Assembly: GCF_009469615.1 (NCBI RefSeq)
Contig: NZ_SSXX01000001.1
Coordinates: forward strand, 62,001 to 126,000
Origin: Dechloromonas sp. H13
GTDB lineage: Bacteria > Pseudomonadota > Gammaproteobacteria > Burkholderiales > Rhodocyclaceae
DNA length: 64,000 nt
Direction of reading: 5' to 3'
Shown: in pieces, positions 18,422-26,965 of the stretch
Layout of the letters: the number at the start of each line of letters is the position of its first letter
Position numbering within the stretch: position 1 is the first letter of the stretch
Position numbers and translations under genes: made by a program
The notes under the pieces: generated by a model
Database searches by the model: none
Told to the model about the DNA's origin: nothing
Seen by the model: the letters and a program-made list of their open reading frames with translations, nothing else

Positions 18422-19267
18422 ATGAAATTCCAGGGTACCGACACCTACGTTGCGACGCGCGACCTGACGCTGGCGGTCAATGCCGCCGTCGCCCTGCAAC
18501 GTCCGCTGCTCATCAAGGGCGAGCCAGGCACCGGCAAGACGCTGCTCGCCGAAGAAGTGGCGCGGGCACTCTGCATGCCGCTCTTCCAGTGGCACATCAA
18601 GTCGACGACCAAGGCGCAGCAGGGGCTCTACGAGTACGACGCGGTTTCCCGCCTGCGCGACTCGCAACTCGGCGACCCACGCGTCGAGGACATTTCGCAC
18701 TACATCGTGCATGGCGTGCTGTGGCAGGCCTTCGAATGCGACCAGCCGTCGGTGGTCCTGATCGACGAGATCGACAAGGCGGACATCGAATTCCCCAACG
18801 ACCTGCTGCGCGAACTCGACCGCATGGAATTCCATTGCTACGAGCTGCACCGCACGATCAAGGCCAAACACCGCCCGCTGATCATCATCACCTCGAACAA
18901 CGAAAAGGAGCTGCCCGACGCCTTCCTGCGCCGCTGCTTCTTCCACTACATCCGCTTCCCGGACAAGGAAACGATGACGCGCATCGTCGACGTGCACTTC
19001 CCGGCACTCAAGCGCGATCTGCTGCGCGAGGCACTGGAAGTCTTCTTCGACCTGCGCGAGGTGCCCGGGCTCAAGAAGAAGCCGTCGACCAGCGAACTGA
19101 TCGACTGGCTCAAGCTGCTGCTGGCCGAGGACATCCCGCCCGAAGCCCTGCGCGCCAAGGAGGCGAAGGACGCCATCCCGCCGCTGCACGGCGCCCTGCT
19201 CAAGAACGAGCAGGACGTGCATCTGTTCGAACGCCTGGCTTTCATGGCTCGCCGCAAACAGCCGTAA
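18422..19267 (+). CDS. MoxR-family AAA+ ATPase
   Basis: 281-residue MoxR-type chaperone ATPase (CoxD/NorQ/CbbQ-like). Walker A GEPGTGKT, Walker B VVLIDEIDKAD, the pre-sensor insert around RELDRMEFHCYEL and sensor-1 IIITSNNEKELPDAFLRRC are clear. Such ATPases act with a von Willebrand A partner to insert cofactors or activate metalloenzymes; that partner gene begins at the next base. TACAAT at 18378-18383 is a possible -10. No target enzyme is adjacent, so the client is unknown. Confidence 0.9.
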   Translation: MKFQGTDTYVATRDLTLAVNAAVALQRPLLIKGEPGTGKTLLAEEVARALCMPLFQWHIKSTTKAQQGLYEYDAVSRLRDSQLGDPRVEDISHYIVHGVLWQAFECDQPSVVLIDEIDKADIEFPNDLLRELDRMEFHCYELHRTIKAKHRPLIIITSNNEKELPDAFLRRCFFHYIRFPDKETMTRIVDVHFPALKRDLLREALEVFFDLREVPGLKKKPSTSELIDWLKLLLAEDIPPEALRAKEAKDAIPPLHGALLKNEQDVHLFERLAFMARRKQP

Positions 19268-20440
19268 ATGCTCGTCGACTTCTTCCTGCACCTGAAGGCC
19301 CGCCAGCTCCCCGTTTCCACCAACGAGCTGCTGGCCCTGCTTGAAGCGCTCGAAGCCCGGCTGGTCAGCGGCAGCCTCGACGATTTCTACCTGCTGTCAC
19401 GCACCCTGTTGATCAAGGACGAGGCGCTCTACGACCGCTTCGACCGCGCCTTCGGCGAGTATTTTCGCGGCATCGAAGCCCTGCCCGGCTTCGCGCCGGA
19501 AGTGCCGGAGGAATGGCTGGAACTGGCGGCGCGTCGCCATCTCTCGGAAGCCGACCGGCTCAAGCTGCAAAAGCTCAGCTACGAAAAGATTTTCGAGCAG
19601 TTGAAGGAAAGGCTGGCCGAGCAGAAGGAACGCCATGCCGGCGGCAGCAAGTGGATCGGCACCGCCGGCACCTCCCCCTACGGCCACGGCGGCTACAACC
19701 CGGAGGGCGTGCGCATTGGCGGCGAATCGGTCGGCAACCGCACGGCCATCAAGGTCTGGGACCAGCGCGAATTCCGCAATCTCGACGACACGGTCGATCT
19801 CGGCGTACGCAACATCAAGGTCGCCCTGCGCCGCCTGCGCCGCTTTGCTCGCAAGGGCGCGGCGACCGAACTCGACCTCGACGGCACCATCGCCGGCACC
19901 GCCCGCAACGGCGGCTGGCTCGACCTGCACCTGCGGCCGGAACGCCACAACGCCGTCAAGGTATTGCTGTTCCTCGACATCGGCGGCTCGATGGACGACC
20001 ACATCCAGGCCTGCGAGGAACTGTTCTCGGCCGCCCGCGCCGAGTTCAAGCATCTCGAACACTTCTACTTCCACAACTGCGTCTATGAAGGCGTGTGGAA
20101 GGACAACCGCCGTCGCCACAACGAAAAACTATCGACCTGGGATGTCATCCACACCTACGGCCCGGACTACAAGCTCGTCTTCGTCGGCGACGCCAGCATG
20201 AGCCCCTACGAAATCGCCCGCCCCGGCGGCAGCGTCGAACACTTGAACGAGGAAGCCGGCGCCGTCTGGCTCGAACGCCTGCTCGCCACCTGGCCCCACG
20301 CCGCCTGGCTCAACCCGCTGCCGGAAGCGCACTGGAACTACACGCCATCGATCCAGATGATCGAGCAACTGGTCGGGAAACGGATGTTTCCGCTGACCAT
20401 CGATGGGCTGGAGCGGGCGATGCGGAGTTTGTCGAAGTAA
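19268..20440 (+). CDS. VWA-domain (CoxE-like) partner of the MoxR ATPase
   Basis: 390-residue cytoplasmic protein. The C-terminal half is a von Willebrand A domain with the metal-ion-dependent adhesion motif DIGGSMDDH and a later threonine/aspartate region (FVGDASMSPYE). The N-terminal half is helical and rich in charged residues. ATG directly abuts the TAA of the MoxR gene, so the two are cotranscribed and probably translationally coupled. By family analogy (RavA-ViaA, NorQ-NorD, CbbQ-CbbO) they form an ATPase-adaptor complex. Confidence 0.88.
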   Translation: MLVDFFLHLKARQLPVSTNELLALLEALEARLVSGSLDDFYLLSRTLLIKDEALYDRFDRAFGEYFRGIEALPGFAPEVPEEWLELAARRHLSEADRLKLQKLSYEKIFEQLKERLAEQKERHAGGSKWIGTAGTSPYGHGGYNPEGVRIGGESVGNRTAIKVWDQREFRNLDDTVDLGVRNIKVALRRLRRFARKGAATELDLDGTIAGTARNGGWLDLHLRPERHNAVKVLLFLDIGGSMDDHIQACEELFSAARAEFKHLEHFYFHNCVYEGVWKDNRRRHNEKLSTWDVIHTYGPDYKLVFVGDASMSPYEIARPGGSVEHLNEEAGAVWLERLLATWPHAAWLNPLPEAHWNYTPSIQMIEQLVGKRMFPLTIDGLERAMRSLSK

Positions 20441-20460
20441 AGCAACTGCTAGAAAGTATT

Positions 20461-21093
20461 ATGCGATCGCTTGATCAATTTCTTGCACCTGATCGATCTG
20501 CATTTGAGGCAGACCCATTCGGTTATGCCGGTTTGGCGTGGACGCGGTGGGCTATCGCACAGAACATAGCGGGATTCGATGTCGATCCGGAAAAGCCTCC
20601 GACGAGCCAAGACCTGAAATCTCCCATCCTTTGGCTATCACACGCGAATGCGCTATCAGAAGCGGCATCGAAAGTCATTCGAGGTGAGCCAAACTTGGCG
20701 CATCTACCAATTTTCACCAAGGGCGTTTGCCACAGCCAATACTTTGCAGTGGGGCTCATGCTTGTGGGGTACAGCCTTGAAATTTGCCTCAAGGGGATGA
20801 TCATCCTGCGCAAGGGCATTGACTCCTACGTCGCTGAAGAGCGGGCGCATAAGCACCACGACCTAGTACGACTAGCCGAGTTTGTTCCTGATCTGAACGA
20901 AAAAGACAAAGCGACGTTGCAACTGTTGACGTACTACCTCGTTTGGGCGGGGCGCTACCCTGATCCGGGATCAGGTCGAGAAGAGCAATATCAGACGATC
21001 TTTGCTCTGTCGGAGCTACATCAAATATCAGGCAAGGACTTGTTTGCATTGGCCGCACGCGTGATGGGATACGCGCAGTCAGTCGTGGGGTAG
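20461..21093 (+). CDS. Hypothetical protein, possibly HEPN-like
   Basis: 210-residue soluble, mainly helical protein. Codon use is clearly more A/T-rich than in both neighbours, suggesting recent acquisition. The segment GYSLEICLKGMIILRKG...KHHDLVRLAEFV resembles helical HEPN-type proteins, in which such helices often form RNase or accessory dimers, but the RxxxxH catalytic motif is not evident. It starts 20 bases after the VWA gene at ATG 20461 with a poor ribosome site. Assignment to HEPN is tentative. Confidence 0.6.
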   Translation: MRSLDQFLAPDRSAFEADPFGYAGLAWTRWAIAQNIAGFDVDPEKPPTSQDLKSPILWLSHANALSEAASKVIRGEPNLAHLPIFTKGVCHSQYFAVGLMLVGYSLEICLKGMIILRKGIDSYVAEERAHKHHDLVRLAEFVPDLNEKDKATLQLLTYYLVWAGRYPDPGSGREEQYQTIFALSELHQISGKDLFALAARVMGYAQSVVG

Positions 21094-21248
21094 TCTACTT
21101 TGGCAATCGACGCGGACGCACTATCGGCAGGCGTTTGTATTCCTACTACTGTCCGCCGTACATTTACGCTCTGAGTGACCGCATTCCAAATGCCTGCTAC
21201 GACAGCAACGGGCGAGTAGAAGCCACTCTCTTGCCCATTTGTCCCCAC

Positions 21249-21563
21249 CTACAATGGCATGAAGCCACACCTCTGCCGCGCCCGATTGCAGGCTGCATGT
21301 TCCGTATCGAATTCCCGGCATGGCGACGGTCGACCGTCGTAGATGGTGCAATTCACGCTTTTGCCGATTTCCCCAGCCAGCGCCACGCAGCGCGGCTCGG
21401 TGGCGTCGGTACCGCCCATGCGGACGATGGCCGGCGTGACCGTGACGGTCATTTCCCTCGGCACGCCCGGCCCCCAGGCAAAAGCACCGCCGGCCAGTTC
21501 GGCGGGGTGGAAGTCGACCCGGAAGGAAGCGCAGCAGGCGCCGCAGGTCTGGCAGACGTTCAT
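21249..21563 (-). CDS. YkgJ-family cysteine-cluster protein
   Basis: 104-residue protein with the CxxCxxCC pattern (NVCQTCGACC) plus RCVAL and NCTIYDGRPSPCREF, typical of the YkgJ/UPF0153 zinc- or iron-cysteine-cluster family of unknown function. Its ATG overlaps the TGA of trmB, so dusC-trmB-ykgJ are translationally coupled. The C-terminal part carries a palindromic double copy of the bipartite motif. Confidence 0.85.
   Translation of the reverse strand: MNVCQTCGACCASFRVDFHPAELAGGAFAWGPGVPREMTVTVTPAIVRMGGTDATEPRCVALAGEIGKSVNCTIYDGRPSPCREFDTEHAACNRARQRCGFMPL
21308..21355. repeat. Palindromic double copy of the bipartite motif (in ykgJ)
   Basis: GACGGTCGACCGTC at 21325-21338 serves as core for both strands. 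At the standard 15-base spacing lie AATTCA (21350-21355) on the plus side and, read on the minus strand, AATTCG (21308-21313). The 5' base of the core deviates from TGCGG. Confidence 0.5.
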
Positions 21564-22225
21564 GGCAGACTCACCCGGCAACGCCACAGTTCGTGGCCGG
21601 AGGCGACGTATTTCTTTTCGAAGGGCGTCATCGGGTCGTCGGTCTCGTAAGGCTCAGCGGCGACCGGCTGGCCGGTCAGCAGGGTCAGCGCCTGCGCCAT
21701 TTCCTCGATGTAGATGCGCCAGTTGCTGCGGCATTCGAGTTCGCCGCCCAGTTCGCGCCACACCGGAAACACGGCATGGCCCTGCCAGCGCCGCGCGAGA
21801 TGGCCGATCTTTGGCCACGGGTTGGGGTAGAGGTTGTAGTGCCGAGCCAACTCGATGCCGCTTTCCGCGAGCAGGCGCCAGAAATCGACGAGGTCGGCGC
21901 GGATCAACAGGGCGTTTTTGGGCATTGGGAGCGGTCGACCGCGACTGATGCGGTCGACCGACTGATCGACGCCAAAAACGAAATGATCGGGATAAGTTTC
22001 GGCGATGCGCTGCGTGCTCCAGCCGACGCCGCAACCGGCATCGAGGATCAGCGGCGCATCCGCTTGCCAAGCGTCGCGGGCCGCCAGCGCGGCGGCGAAG
22101 GCGGCCCGGTTGTAGTCGAGGATCGGCTTCCTGAAGGGATGCGCCATGTGGCGGCGTACCAGCGCCTCCAGATCGCGATGCGGCCCGTCCTGGGCGCTGA
22201 CAATGAGGCGCGAGTTTCCGTTCAT
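21560..22225 (-). CDS. trmB: tRNA (guanine-N7)-methyltransferase, TrmB type
   Basis: 221-residue SAM-dependent methyltransferase modifying G46 of tRNA. Motif I is LILDAGCGVGWST, the acidic loop FGVDQS, and the TrmB hallmark is YNLYPNPWPK with HLARRWQGH. The C-terminal MTPFEKKYVASG (substrate contact) is conserved. The protein lacks the usual long N-terminal tail and belongs to the shorter proteobacterial variant. ATG 22225 overlaps the dusC stop (ATGA). Two copies of the bipartite motif lie within the gene. Confidence 0.88.
   Translation of the reverse strand: MNGNSRLIVSAQDGPHRDLEALVRRHMAHPFRKPILDYNRAAFAAALAARDAWQADAPLILDAGCGVGWSTQRIAETYPDHFVFGVDQSVDRISRGRPLPMPKNALLIRADLVDFWRLLAESGIELARHYNLYPNPWPKIGHLARRWQGHAVFPVWRELGGELECRSNWRIYIEEMAQALTLLTGQPVAAEPYETDDPMTPFEKKYVASGHELWRCRVSLP
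21913..21943 (-). repeat. Bipartite motif copy (in trmB)
   Basis: Minus-strand core CGCGGTCGAC (21934-21943), 15 bases, then AAAACG. It lies five bases from the plus-strand copy at 21948, forming a head-to-head pair. Confidence 0.55.
21948..21979 (+). repeat. Bipartite motif copy (in trmB)
   Basis: Core ATGCGGTCGAC at 21948-21958, 15 bases, then AAAAAC. Confidence 0.6.
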
Positions 22226-23181
22226 GCCGCGAGCGTCAGTTCGCCGAGGATGCCGGCGGAAACCAGCGCCGCGTCGATGTCGTGCGCCGCCTTGATCGGC
22301 CGCAGGCGCTGGTAGAGCACCTCGGCCTCCGGGTAGTTGCGGCGCAGCAGCGCCAGCCATTGCTTGAGGCGGCCGCCGGCGTGTTCCGGCACCACCTTGT
22401 GGCGCACGCCCAGCCAGTAGGCGGCCACCCCGGGCATGACTTCTTCCCAGCCGCCGGTTTGCTCGCCGCGTACGCGCCGCGCCAGCAGCGGGTCGGCAAT
22501 GGCGCCGCGACCGAGCATGATGTCGGCGCAGCCGGTTTCCTGCTGGCAGCGCACGAAATCTTCCACGGTCCACACCTCGCCATTGGCGATGATCGGGATG
22601 TCGACCGCCGCCCTCACCTTGTCGATCCAGGCCCAGCGCGCCGGCGGGCGGTAGCCGTCCAGCTTGGTCCGGCCATGCACAATCAGTTCATCGATGCCGC
22701 CCGCTGCCAGGGCTTGCGCGCAGTCGACGGCGCGGCTGGTGTCGTCGATGCCGAGGCGCATTTTTGCCGTAAACGGGAGGTCGACCGGAACCACCGCGCG
22801 CACGGCGCTGACGATCTGGTTGAGCAGCTCCGGTTCGCCGAGCAGCGCCGCGCCGCCACGATGGCGGTTCACGGTCGGCGCCGGGCAGCCGAAATTGAGG
22901 TCGATGCCGGCCGGATGCAGGCTGACCAGCCGGCGGGCATTTTCGGCCATGAAATGCGGGTCGGAGCCGAGCAGTTGCACGCGCATCGGCGTGCCGGCAA
23001 CGGTCTTGCTGCCGTTGAGCAGCTCCGGGCAGATGCGCTCGTAGGTCTTGACCGGCAACACGCTGCCGGAAACGCGGATGAATTCGCAGATCGCCCAGTC
23101 GTAGCCGCCAATCGAGGTCAGCACGCCGCGCAGCAGATTGTCGGCGAGTCCTTCCATCGGGGCGAGAAGAATGCGGGGCAT
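22222..23181 (-). CDS. dusC: tRNA-dihydrouridine(16) synthase DusC
   Basis: 319-residue FMN-dependent reductase forming dihydrouridine in tRNA. It opens with MPRILLAPMEGLADNLLR and carries LNFGCPAPTVNRHRGGAALL with the catalytic cysteine, KMRLG, IVHGRTK and IIANGEVW. The length and APMEGL N-terminus fit DusC rather than DusA or DusB. It is first in an operon with trmB and ykgJ joined by ATGA overlaps, so a set of RNA-modification genes is expressed together. Confidence 0.9.
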   Translation of the reverse strand: MPRILLAPMEGLADNLLRGVLTSIGGYDWAICEFIRVSGSVLPVKTYERICPELLNGSKTVAGTPMRVQLLGSDPHFMAENARRLVSLHPAGIDLNFGCPAPTVNRHRGGAALLGEPELLNQIVSAVRAVVPVDLPFTAKMRLGIDDTSRAVDCAQALAAGGIDELIVHGRTKLDGYRPPARWAWIDKVRAAVDIPIIANGEVWTVEDFVRCQQETGCADIMLGRGAIADPLLARRVRGEQTGGWEEVMPGVAAYWLGVRHKVVPEHAGGRLKQWLALLRRNYPEAEVLYQRLRPIKAAHDIDAALVSAGILGELTLAA

Positions 23182-23216
23182 GGGAATTCCGGGGCTGAAG
23201 CTGAATAGCCGCGCAT

Positions 23217-23222
23217 TATAAT
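23217..23222 (+). promoter_or_regulatory. TATAAT six bases before the VF530 start
   Basis: A perfect -10 hexamer ends seven positions ahead of ATG 23229, so transcription would begin at or within a base or two of the start codon. This implies a leaderless mRNA. No clear -35 is seen. Confidence 0.45.
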
Positions 23223-23228
23223 CCGCCC

Positions 23229-23468
23229 ATGACCACGCCCCAGCCGAACAACCCGCTCCACGGCATCACGCTCGAGAAAATCCTGACCGCGTTGCAGGCG
23301 CACTACGGCTGGGAGGAACTCGGGCGGCAGATCGACATCCGCTGCTTCACCCACGACCCGAGCATCGCCTCCAGCCTCAAGTTCCTGCGCCGCACACCGT
23401 GGGCGCGCGAGCGGGTTGAGTCGCTTTACGTCTATATGGTGCGCCGCAACAACAGCGACCCGGCCTGA
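23229..23468 (+). CDS. VF530-family DNA-binding protein (DUF2132)
   Basis: 79-residue basic protein of the VF530 family ([33 protein letters not shown]...[17 protein letters not shown]), named after a Vibrio fischeri protein that folds as a small helical DNA-binding-like domain. Biological role is unknown. It is monocistronic, divergent from dusC, and probably translated from a leaderless transcript. Confidence 0.85.
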   Translation: MTTPQPNNPLHGITLEKILTALQAHYGWEELGRQIDIRCFTHDPSIASSLKFLRRTPWARERVESLYVYMVRRNNSDPA

Positions 23469-23546
23469 GCCGCCCAACCCGCAAATACCCGTAGGTGCGC
23501 GACCTGTAGCTGGCTATCATGCGCGTCTTCCCCGAAAGCTCCGCCC

Positions 23547-25223
23547 ATGATCATCCTCAAGAACGTCACCCTGCGTCGCAGCTCGAAAGTGCTGCTCGAC
23601 AAGGCCTCGGTCACCATCAATCCCGGCGAGAAGGTCGGCCTGGTCGGGCGCAACGGCGCCGGCAAATCGACGCTGTTCGCGCTGCTCAACGGCACGCTGC
23701 ACGAGGATGGCGGCGATTATTCGATCCCGAAGAACTGGCACATGGGCCAGGTGGCGCAGGACATGCCGGAAACCGAGCAGTCGGCAACCGACTTCGTCAT
23801 CGACGGCGACACCAAGCTGCTCGCCGCCCGCAACGAAGTCCATGACGCCGAAGCCAGCGACGACGGCATGCGCATGGCCGAGGCCTACATGGCGCTCAAC
23901 GATGCCGGGGAACACGACGCCGAGGCGCGCGCCCAGTCGCTGATTCTCGGTCTCGGCTTCAAGGTCAGCGAGCTGCACAACCCGGTCAACAGCTTCTCCG
24001 GCGGCTGGCGCATGCGCCTGCAATTGGCCCGCGCCCTGATGTGCCCGTCCGACATCCTGCTGCTCGACGAACCGACCAACCACCTCGACTTGGACGCCTT
24101 GGTCTGGCTGGAAGCCTGGTTGAAGCGTTACCAGGGCACGCTGGTGATGATCAGCCACGACCGCGAATTTCTTGATGCCATCACCGGCGTCACGCTGCAC
24201 ATCGACAACGCCAAGCTGGTGCGCTACGGCGGCAATTACAGCAAGTTCGAGGACATGCGCGCCGAGCAGATCGTCTTGCAGCAGGCCACCGCCGCCCGCC
24301 AAGCCGAGAAAATCGCCCACCTGCAATCCTTCATCAACCGCTTCAAGGCCAAGGCGAGCAAGGCCAAGCAGGCGCAGAGCCGGGTCAAGGCGCTCGACCG
24401 CATGGAGAAAATCGCGCCGGTGCTGGCCGAGGCCGAATTCACCTTCGAATTCCAGGAACCGCAGAATCTGCCGAACCCGATGCTGTCGATGGTCGATACC
24501 ACCATCGGCTATCCACCGCCGGAGGATGCGCCGGAAGGTACGCCCCCGACCGTCATCGTCCGCGGCATCAACCGCTCGGTGATGGCCGGCCAGCGCATCG
24601 GCATCCTCGGTGCCAACGGCCAGGGCAAGTCCACGCTGGTCAAGACCATCGCCAGCGATCTCAAGGCGATTGCCGGCGAAGTCACCGTCGGCAAGGGCCT
24701 CAACATCGGCTACTTCGCACAGCAGGAACTCGACGTGCTGCGGCCGCAGGACACGCCGCTGGAACACATGATCCGCCTCGCCAAGGAAGCCATCGCCGCC
24801 GGTCGGACCAATGTGCCGGGGCGCGAACAGGAATTGCGCAATTTCCTCGGCACCTTCAATTTCGGTGGCGACATGGTCAAGCAGGCCGTCGGAACCATGA
24901 GCGGCGGCGAAAAGGCGCGCCTGGTGCTGTGCATGCTGGTCTGGCAACGCCCCAACCTGCTGCTGATGGACGAACCGACCAACCACCTCGACCTCGCCAC
25001 CCGCGAGGCGCTGGCCGTGGCGCTCAACGAATTCGAAGGCACGGTGATGCTGGTCAGCCACGACCGTGCCCTGCTGCGCTCGGTCTGCGACGAATTCTGG
25101 CTGGTCTCCAAGGGCGGCGTCGGCCCCTTCGACGGCGACCTCGAAGACTACCAACGCTACCTGCTCGACGAAGCCAGGCGCGTGCGCGAAGAGGCGGCTG
25201 CGGAACTCAAGCAGGCAGCCTAG
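23547..25223 (+). CDS. ABC-F family ATPase (YheS-like)
   Basis: 558-residue soluble protein with two ABC domains and no membrane segment. Walker A motifs are GRNGAGKST and GANGQGKST; signatures are NSFSGGWRMRL and GTMSGGEKARL; both Walker B motifs read DEPTNHLDL. The linker (about residues 240-320, FINRFKAKASKAKQAQSR) is the basic P-site tRNA interaction motif. ABC-F proteins bind the ribosomal E site and relieve stalled translation. Length and linker fit YheS/EttA relatives. TATC and weak A/T elements precede it; the ATG follows a short spacer. Confidence 0.9.
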   Translation: MIILKNVTLRRSSKVLLDKASVTINPGEKVGLVGRNGAGKSTLFALLNGTLHEDGGDYSIPKNWHMGQVAQDMPETEQSATDFVIDGDTKLLAARNEVHDAEASDDGMRMAEAYMALNDAGEHDAEARAQSLILGLGFKVSELHNPVNSFSGGWRMRLQLARALMCPSDILLLDEPTNHLDLDALVWLEAWLKRYQGTLVMISHDREFLDAITGVTLHIDNAKLVRYGGNYSKFEDMRAEQIVLQQATAARQAEKIAHLQSFINRFKAKASKAKQAQSRVKALDRMEKIAPVLAEAEFTFEFQEPQNLPNPMLSMVDTTIGYPPPEDAPEGTPPTVIVRGINRSVMAGQRIGILGANGQGKSTLVKTIASDLKAIAGEVTVGKGLNIGYFAQQELDVLRPQDTPLEHMIRLAKEAIAAGRTNVPGREQELRNFLGTFNFGGDMVKQAVGTMSGGEKARLVLCMLVWQRPNLLLMDEPTNHLDLATREALAVALNEFEGTVMLVSHDRALLRSVCDEFWLVSKGGVGPFDGDLEDYQRYLLDEARRVREEAAAELKQAA

Positions 25224-25229
25224 CCGGAC

Positions 25230-25649
25230 ATGCTACGCCTTGTCCTCGACACCAATGTCGTCCTCGACCTCTTCCATTGGGGCAACGTCGATGCGGTGCC
25301 GATCATGGCGGCGCTGGAAGGCGGCCGGATCACCTGTTTCGCCGACGAACGCACGCTGGACGAACTGCAGCGCGTACTGACCTACCCCCAGCTCAAGTTG
25401 ACGCCCAACATGATCGCCGAGCGCTACGCGCGCTACAGCAGCCTGGTCCGCCTCGTCGCGACGGGCGAAACCCCGCCGCTGCCGCGCTGCAAGGACCGCG
25501 ACGACCAGAAGTTCCTCGAACTCGCCGCGCGCTGCAGCGCCGACGTGCTGGTCAGCAAGGACAAGGCGCTGCTCAAGTTGCGCGGCCGAACGAAGCTGGA
25601 ATTTCAGATCCTCAAGCCCGCGCAGGCAGCGGCCCTGATAGCGCCCTGA
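25230..25649 (+). CDS. PIN-domain protein, PIN_3/COG1569 type
   Basis: 139-residue putative Mg-dependent RNase. Acidic catalytic positions are visible in LRLVLDTNVVLDLF, DERTLDELQRVL, CKDRDDQKFLELA and LVSKDKALL. This clade is often annotated as the toxin of a toxin-antitoxin pair, but no antitoxin gene is adjacent; it starts six bases after the ABC-F gene and is probably cotranscribed with it. A housekeeping role cannot be excluded. Confidence 0.8.
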   Translation: MLRLVLDTNVVLDLFHWGNVDAVPIMAALEGGRITCFADERTLDELQRVLTYPQLKLTPNMIAERYARYSSLVRLVATGETPPLPRCKDRDDQKFLELAARCSADVLVSKDKALLKLRGRTKLEFQILKPAQAAALIAP

Positions 25650-25754
25650 GACAGCGGCCCTGAAAATCCGCTGGGCGGCCCCGGACGCGGCCCCTGGCCC
25701 GAGCAATTCGTTGCAATCCGTGAAATCCGTAACGGTCTGCCCGGGCCGACTTGA

Positions 25755-26207
25755 ATGACAATCGGAGCGTCAGAAACAACCGTCGAGCATCCGGCCATGA
25801 AACAGTCCATCGAATACTTCCTCGCACAGGCCAGGCACATTTCCGACGCATCGCCGGCCTTGCAGATTCACGGCGTTCTTTTCAATACGACGATCGGTAT
25901 CGTGGCGACGGGCACCATCTACGGACACAAGTCGGCCCGGGACGGCAGCCACATCCGCACCAGCCTCATCGTCGGCGCCCATACCGTGAATGGATTTCAC
26001 GTCGTCGAAACCAAGGCCGGCTCGAACTACCTCCTGGCGAGAATCGGCCCGAGCAAGACCTTCCGCGACCAGTGGCGAATGCTGCAGGAGCATCTCGGCA
26101 CCAACGACAGGGCGCTCGCCGAACTGCCGAAATCGGATTTCAGCACCTTCGACCCCGGCTTCATGCTGGCGCGCCAGCCAACCCGGACAGCGGGTTTCAT
26201 TCGCTAA
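25755..26207 (+). CDS. Hypothetical protein
   Basis: 150-residue soluble protein I do not recognise. A strand-rich core (LQIHGVLFNTTIGIVATGTIYGHKS...SLIVGAHTVNGFHVVETKAGSNYLL) is followed by a helical tail ending in FDPGFMLARQPTRTAGFIR. There is no signal peptide or membrane segment. An inner ATG at 25797 would remove 14 residues; neither start has a good ribosome site. It converges on eutC with overlapping stop codons. Confidence 0.55.
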   Translation: MTIGASETTVEHPAMKQSIEYFLAQARHISDASPALQIHGVLFNTTIGIVATGTIYGHKSARDGSHIRTSLIVGAHTVNGFHVVETKAGSNYLLARIGPSKTFRDQWRMLQEHLGTNDRALAELPKSDFSTFDPGFMLARQPTRTAGFIR

Positions 26208-26965
26208 CCGACGACCGCCGCCACCGGTGGCGCCTCGCTGTCGTCCTTGAGGCCGACGCCGGTCAACCGGCAAGCCAGCGCCGCACGGACGAGCCAGGCC
26301 AACTTGCGGGCGGCGATTTCGGGGGGGAGTCCGCCGTCGCGGATATTGGAAACACAGTTGCGCTCGGCATCGAGTCGCCCCAACTGCGGGGCGAAGGTCA
26401 GATAGGCCCCGAGGCTGTCGGGGGAAGACAGGCCGGGGCGTTCGCCGAGCAGGGCCAACACCAGGCTCGCCCCCATCAGCGCGCCGATCTCGTCACCCAG
26501 CGCCACCCGCCCCTGTTCGGCAATGACCAGCGGCGCCACCTGCAGGCCATCGAGTAGCGGCAGCAGCGCCTCCAGAAGCGGCAGGACATGCGCCTGCACG
26601 GCGGTAGCCGAAAGCCCGTCGGCGATGACGATGGCCAGGTCGCAGGAGCCGGGCCGCTCGCCCAGCGCGGCCACACCGGCAGCGTCCAACCGGCGTCCGA
26701 GATCCGGGCGTTGCAGGTAGGTCGAACGGTCGCCGGCCCGGCTATGAACGACGACGACATCCCGGGCGAGCTGTTCGCGGCAAGCCGCCATCAAGCCGCC
26801 GGCATCGAGCGGCTGCTGCACGGCATCGCGGGCGAGTGCATGGGCAATGTCGAAATCAAGAACGGAGCGGGTCGGCAGAGCGGAACCCGCACGCCCGAGC
26901 GCGATGCGCGCGGCAGTCCAGGCGCCGAGCGGCCGCCAGGGATCGGGCCTGATCGCCGACTTCAT
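26204..26965 (-). CDS. eutC: Ethanolamine ammonia-lyase small subunit
   Basis: 253-residue subunit of the adenosylcobalamin-dependent lyase that splits ethanolamine to acetaldehyde and ammonia. Typical segments are PWRPLGAWTAARIALGRAG, VVHSRAGDRSTYLQRPDLGRRLD, LAIVIADGLSATAV and ERNCVSNIRDGGL. Its ATG overlaps the eutB TGA, as is usual for the complex. No microcompartment shell genes, eutR regulator or aldehyde dehydrogenase lie in the window, so this is the compact, non-compartmented form. Confidence 0.93.
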   Translation of the reverse strand: MKSAIRPDPWRPLGAWTAARIALGRAGSALPTRSVLDFDIAHALARDAVQQPLDAGGLMAACREQLARDVVVVHSRAGDRSTYLQRPDLGRRLDAAGVAALGERPGSCDLAIVIADGLSATAVQAHVLPLLEALLPLLDGLQVAPLVIAEQGRVALGDEIGALMGASLVLALLGERPGLSSPDSLGAYLTFAPQLGRLDAERNCVSNIRDGGLPPEIAARKLAWLVRAALACRLTGVGLKDDSEAPPVAAVVG

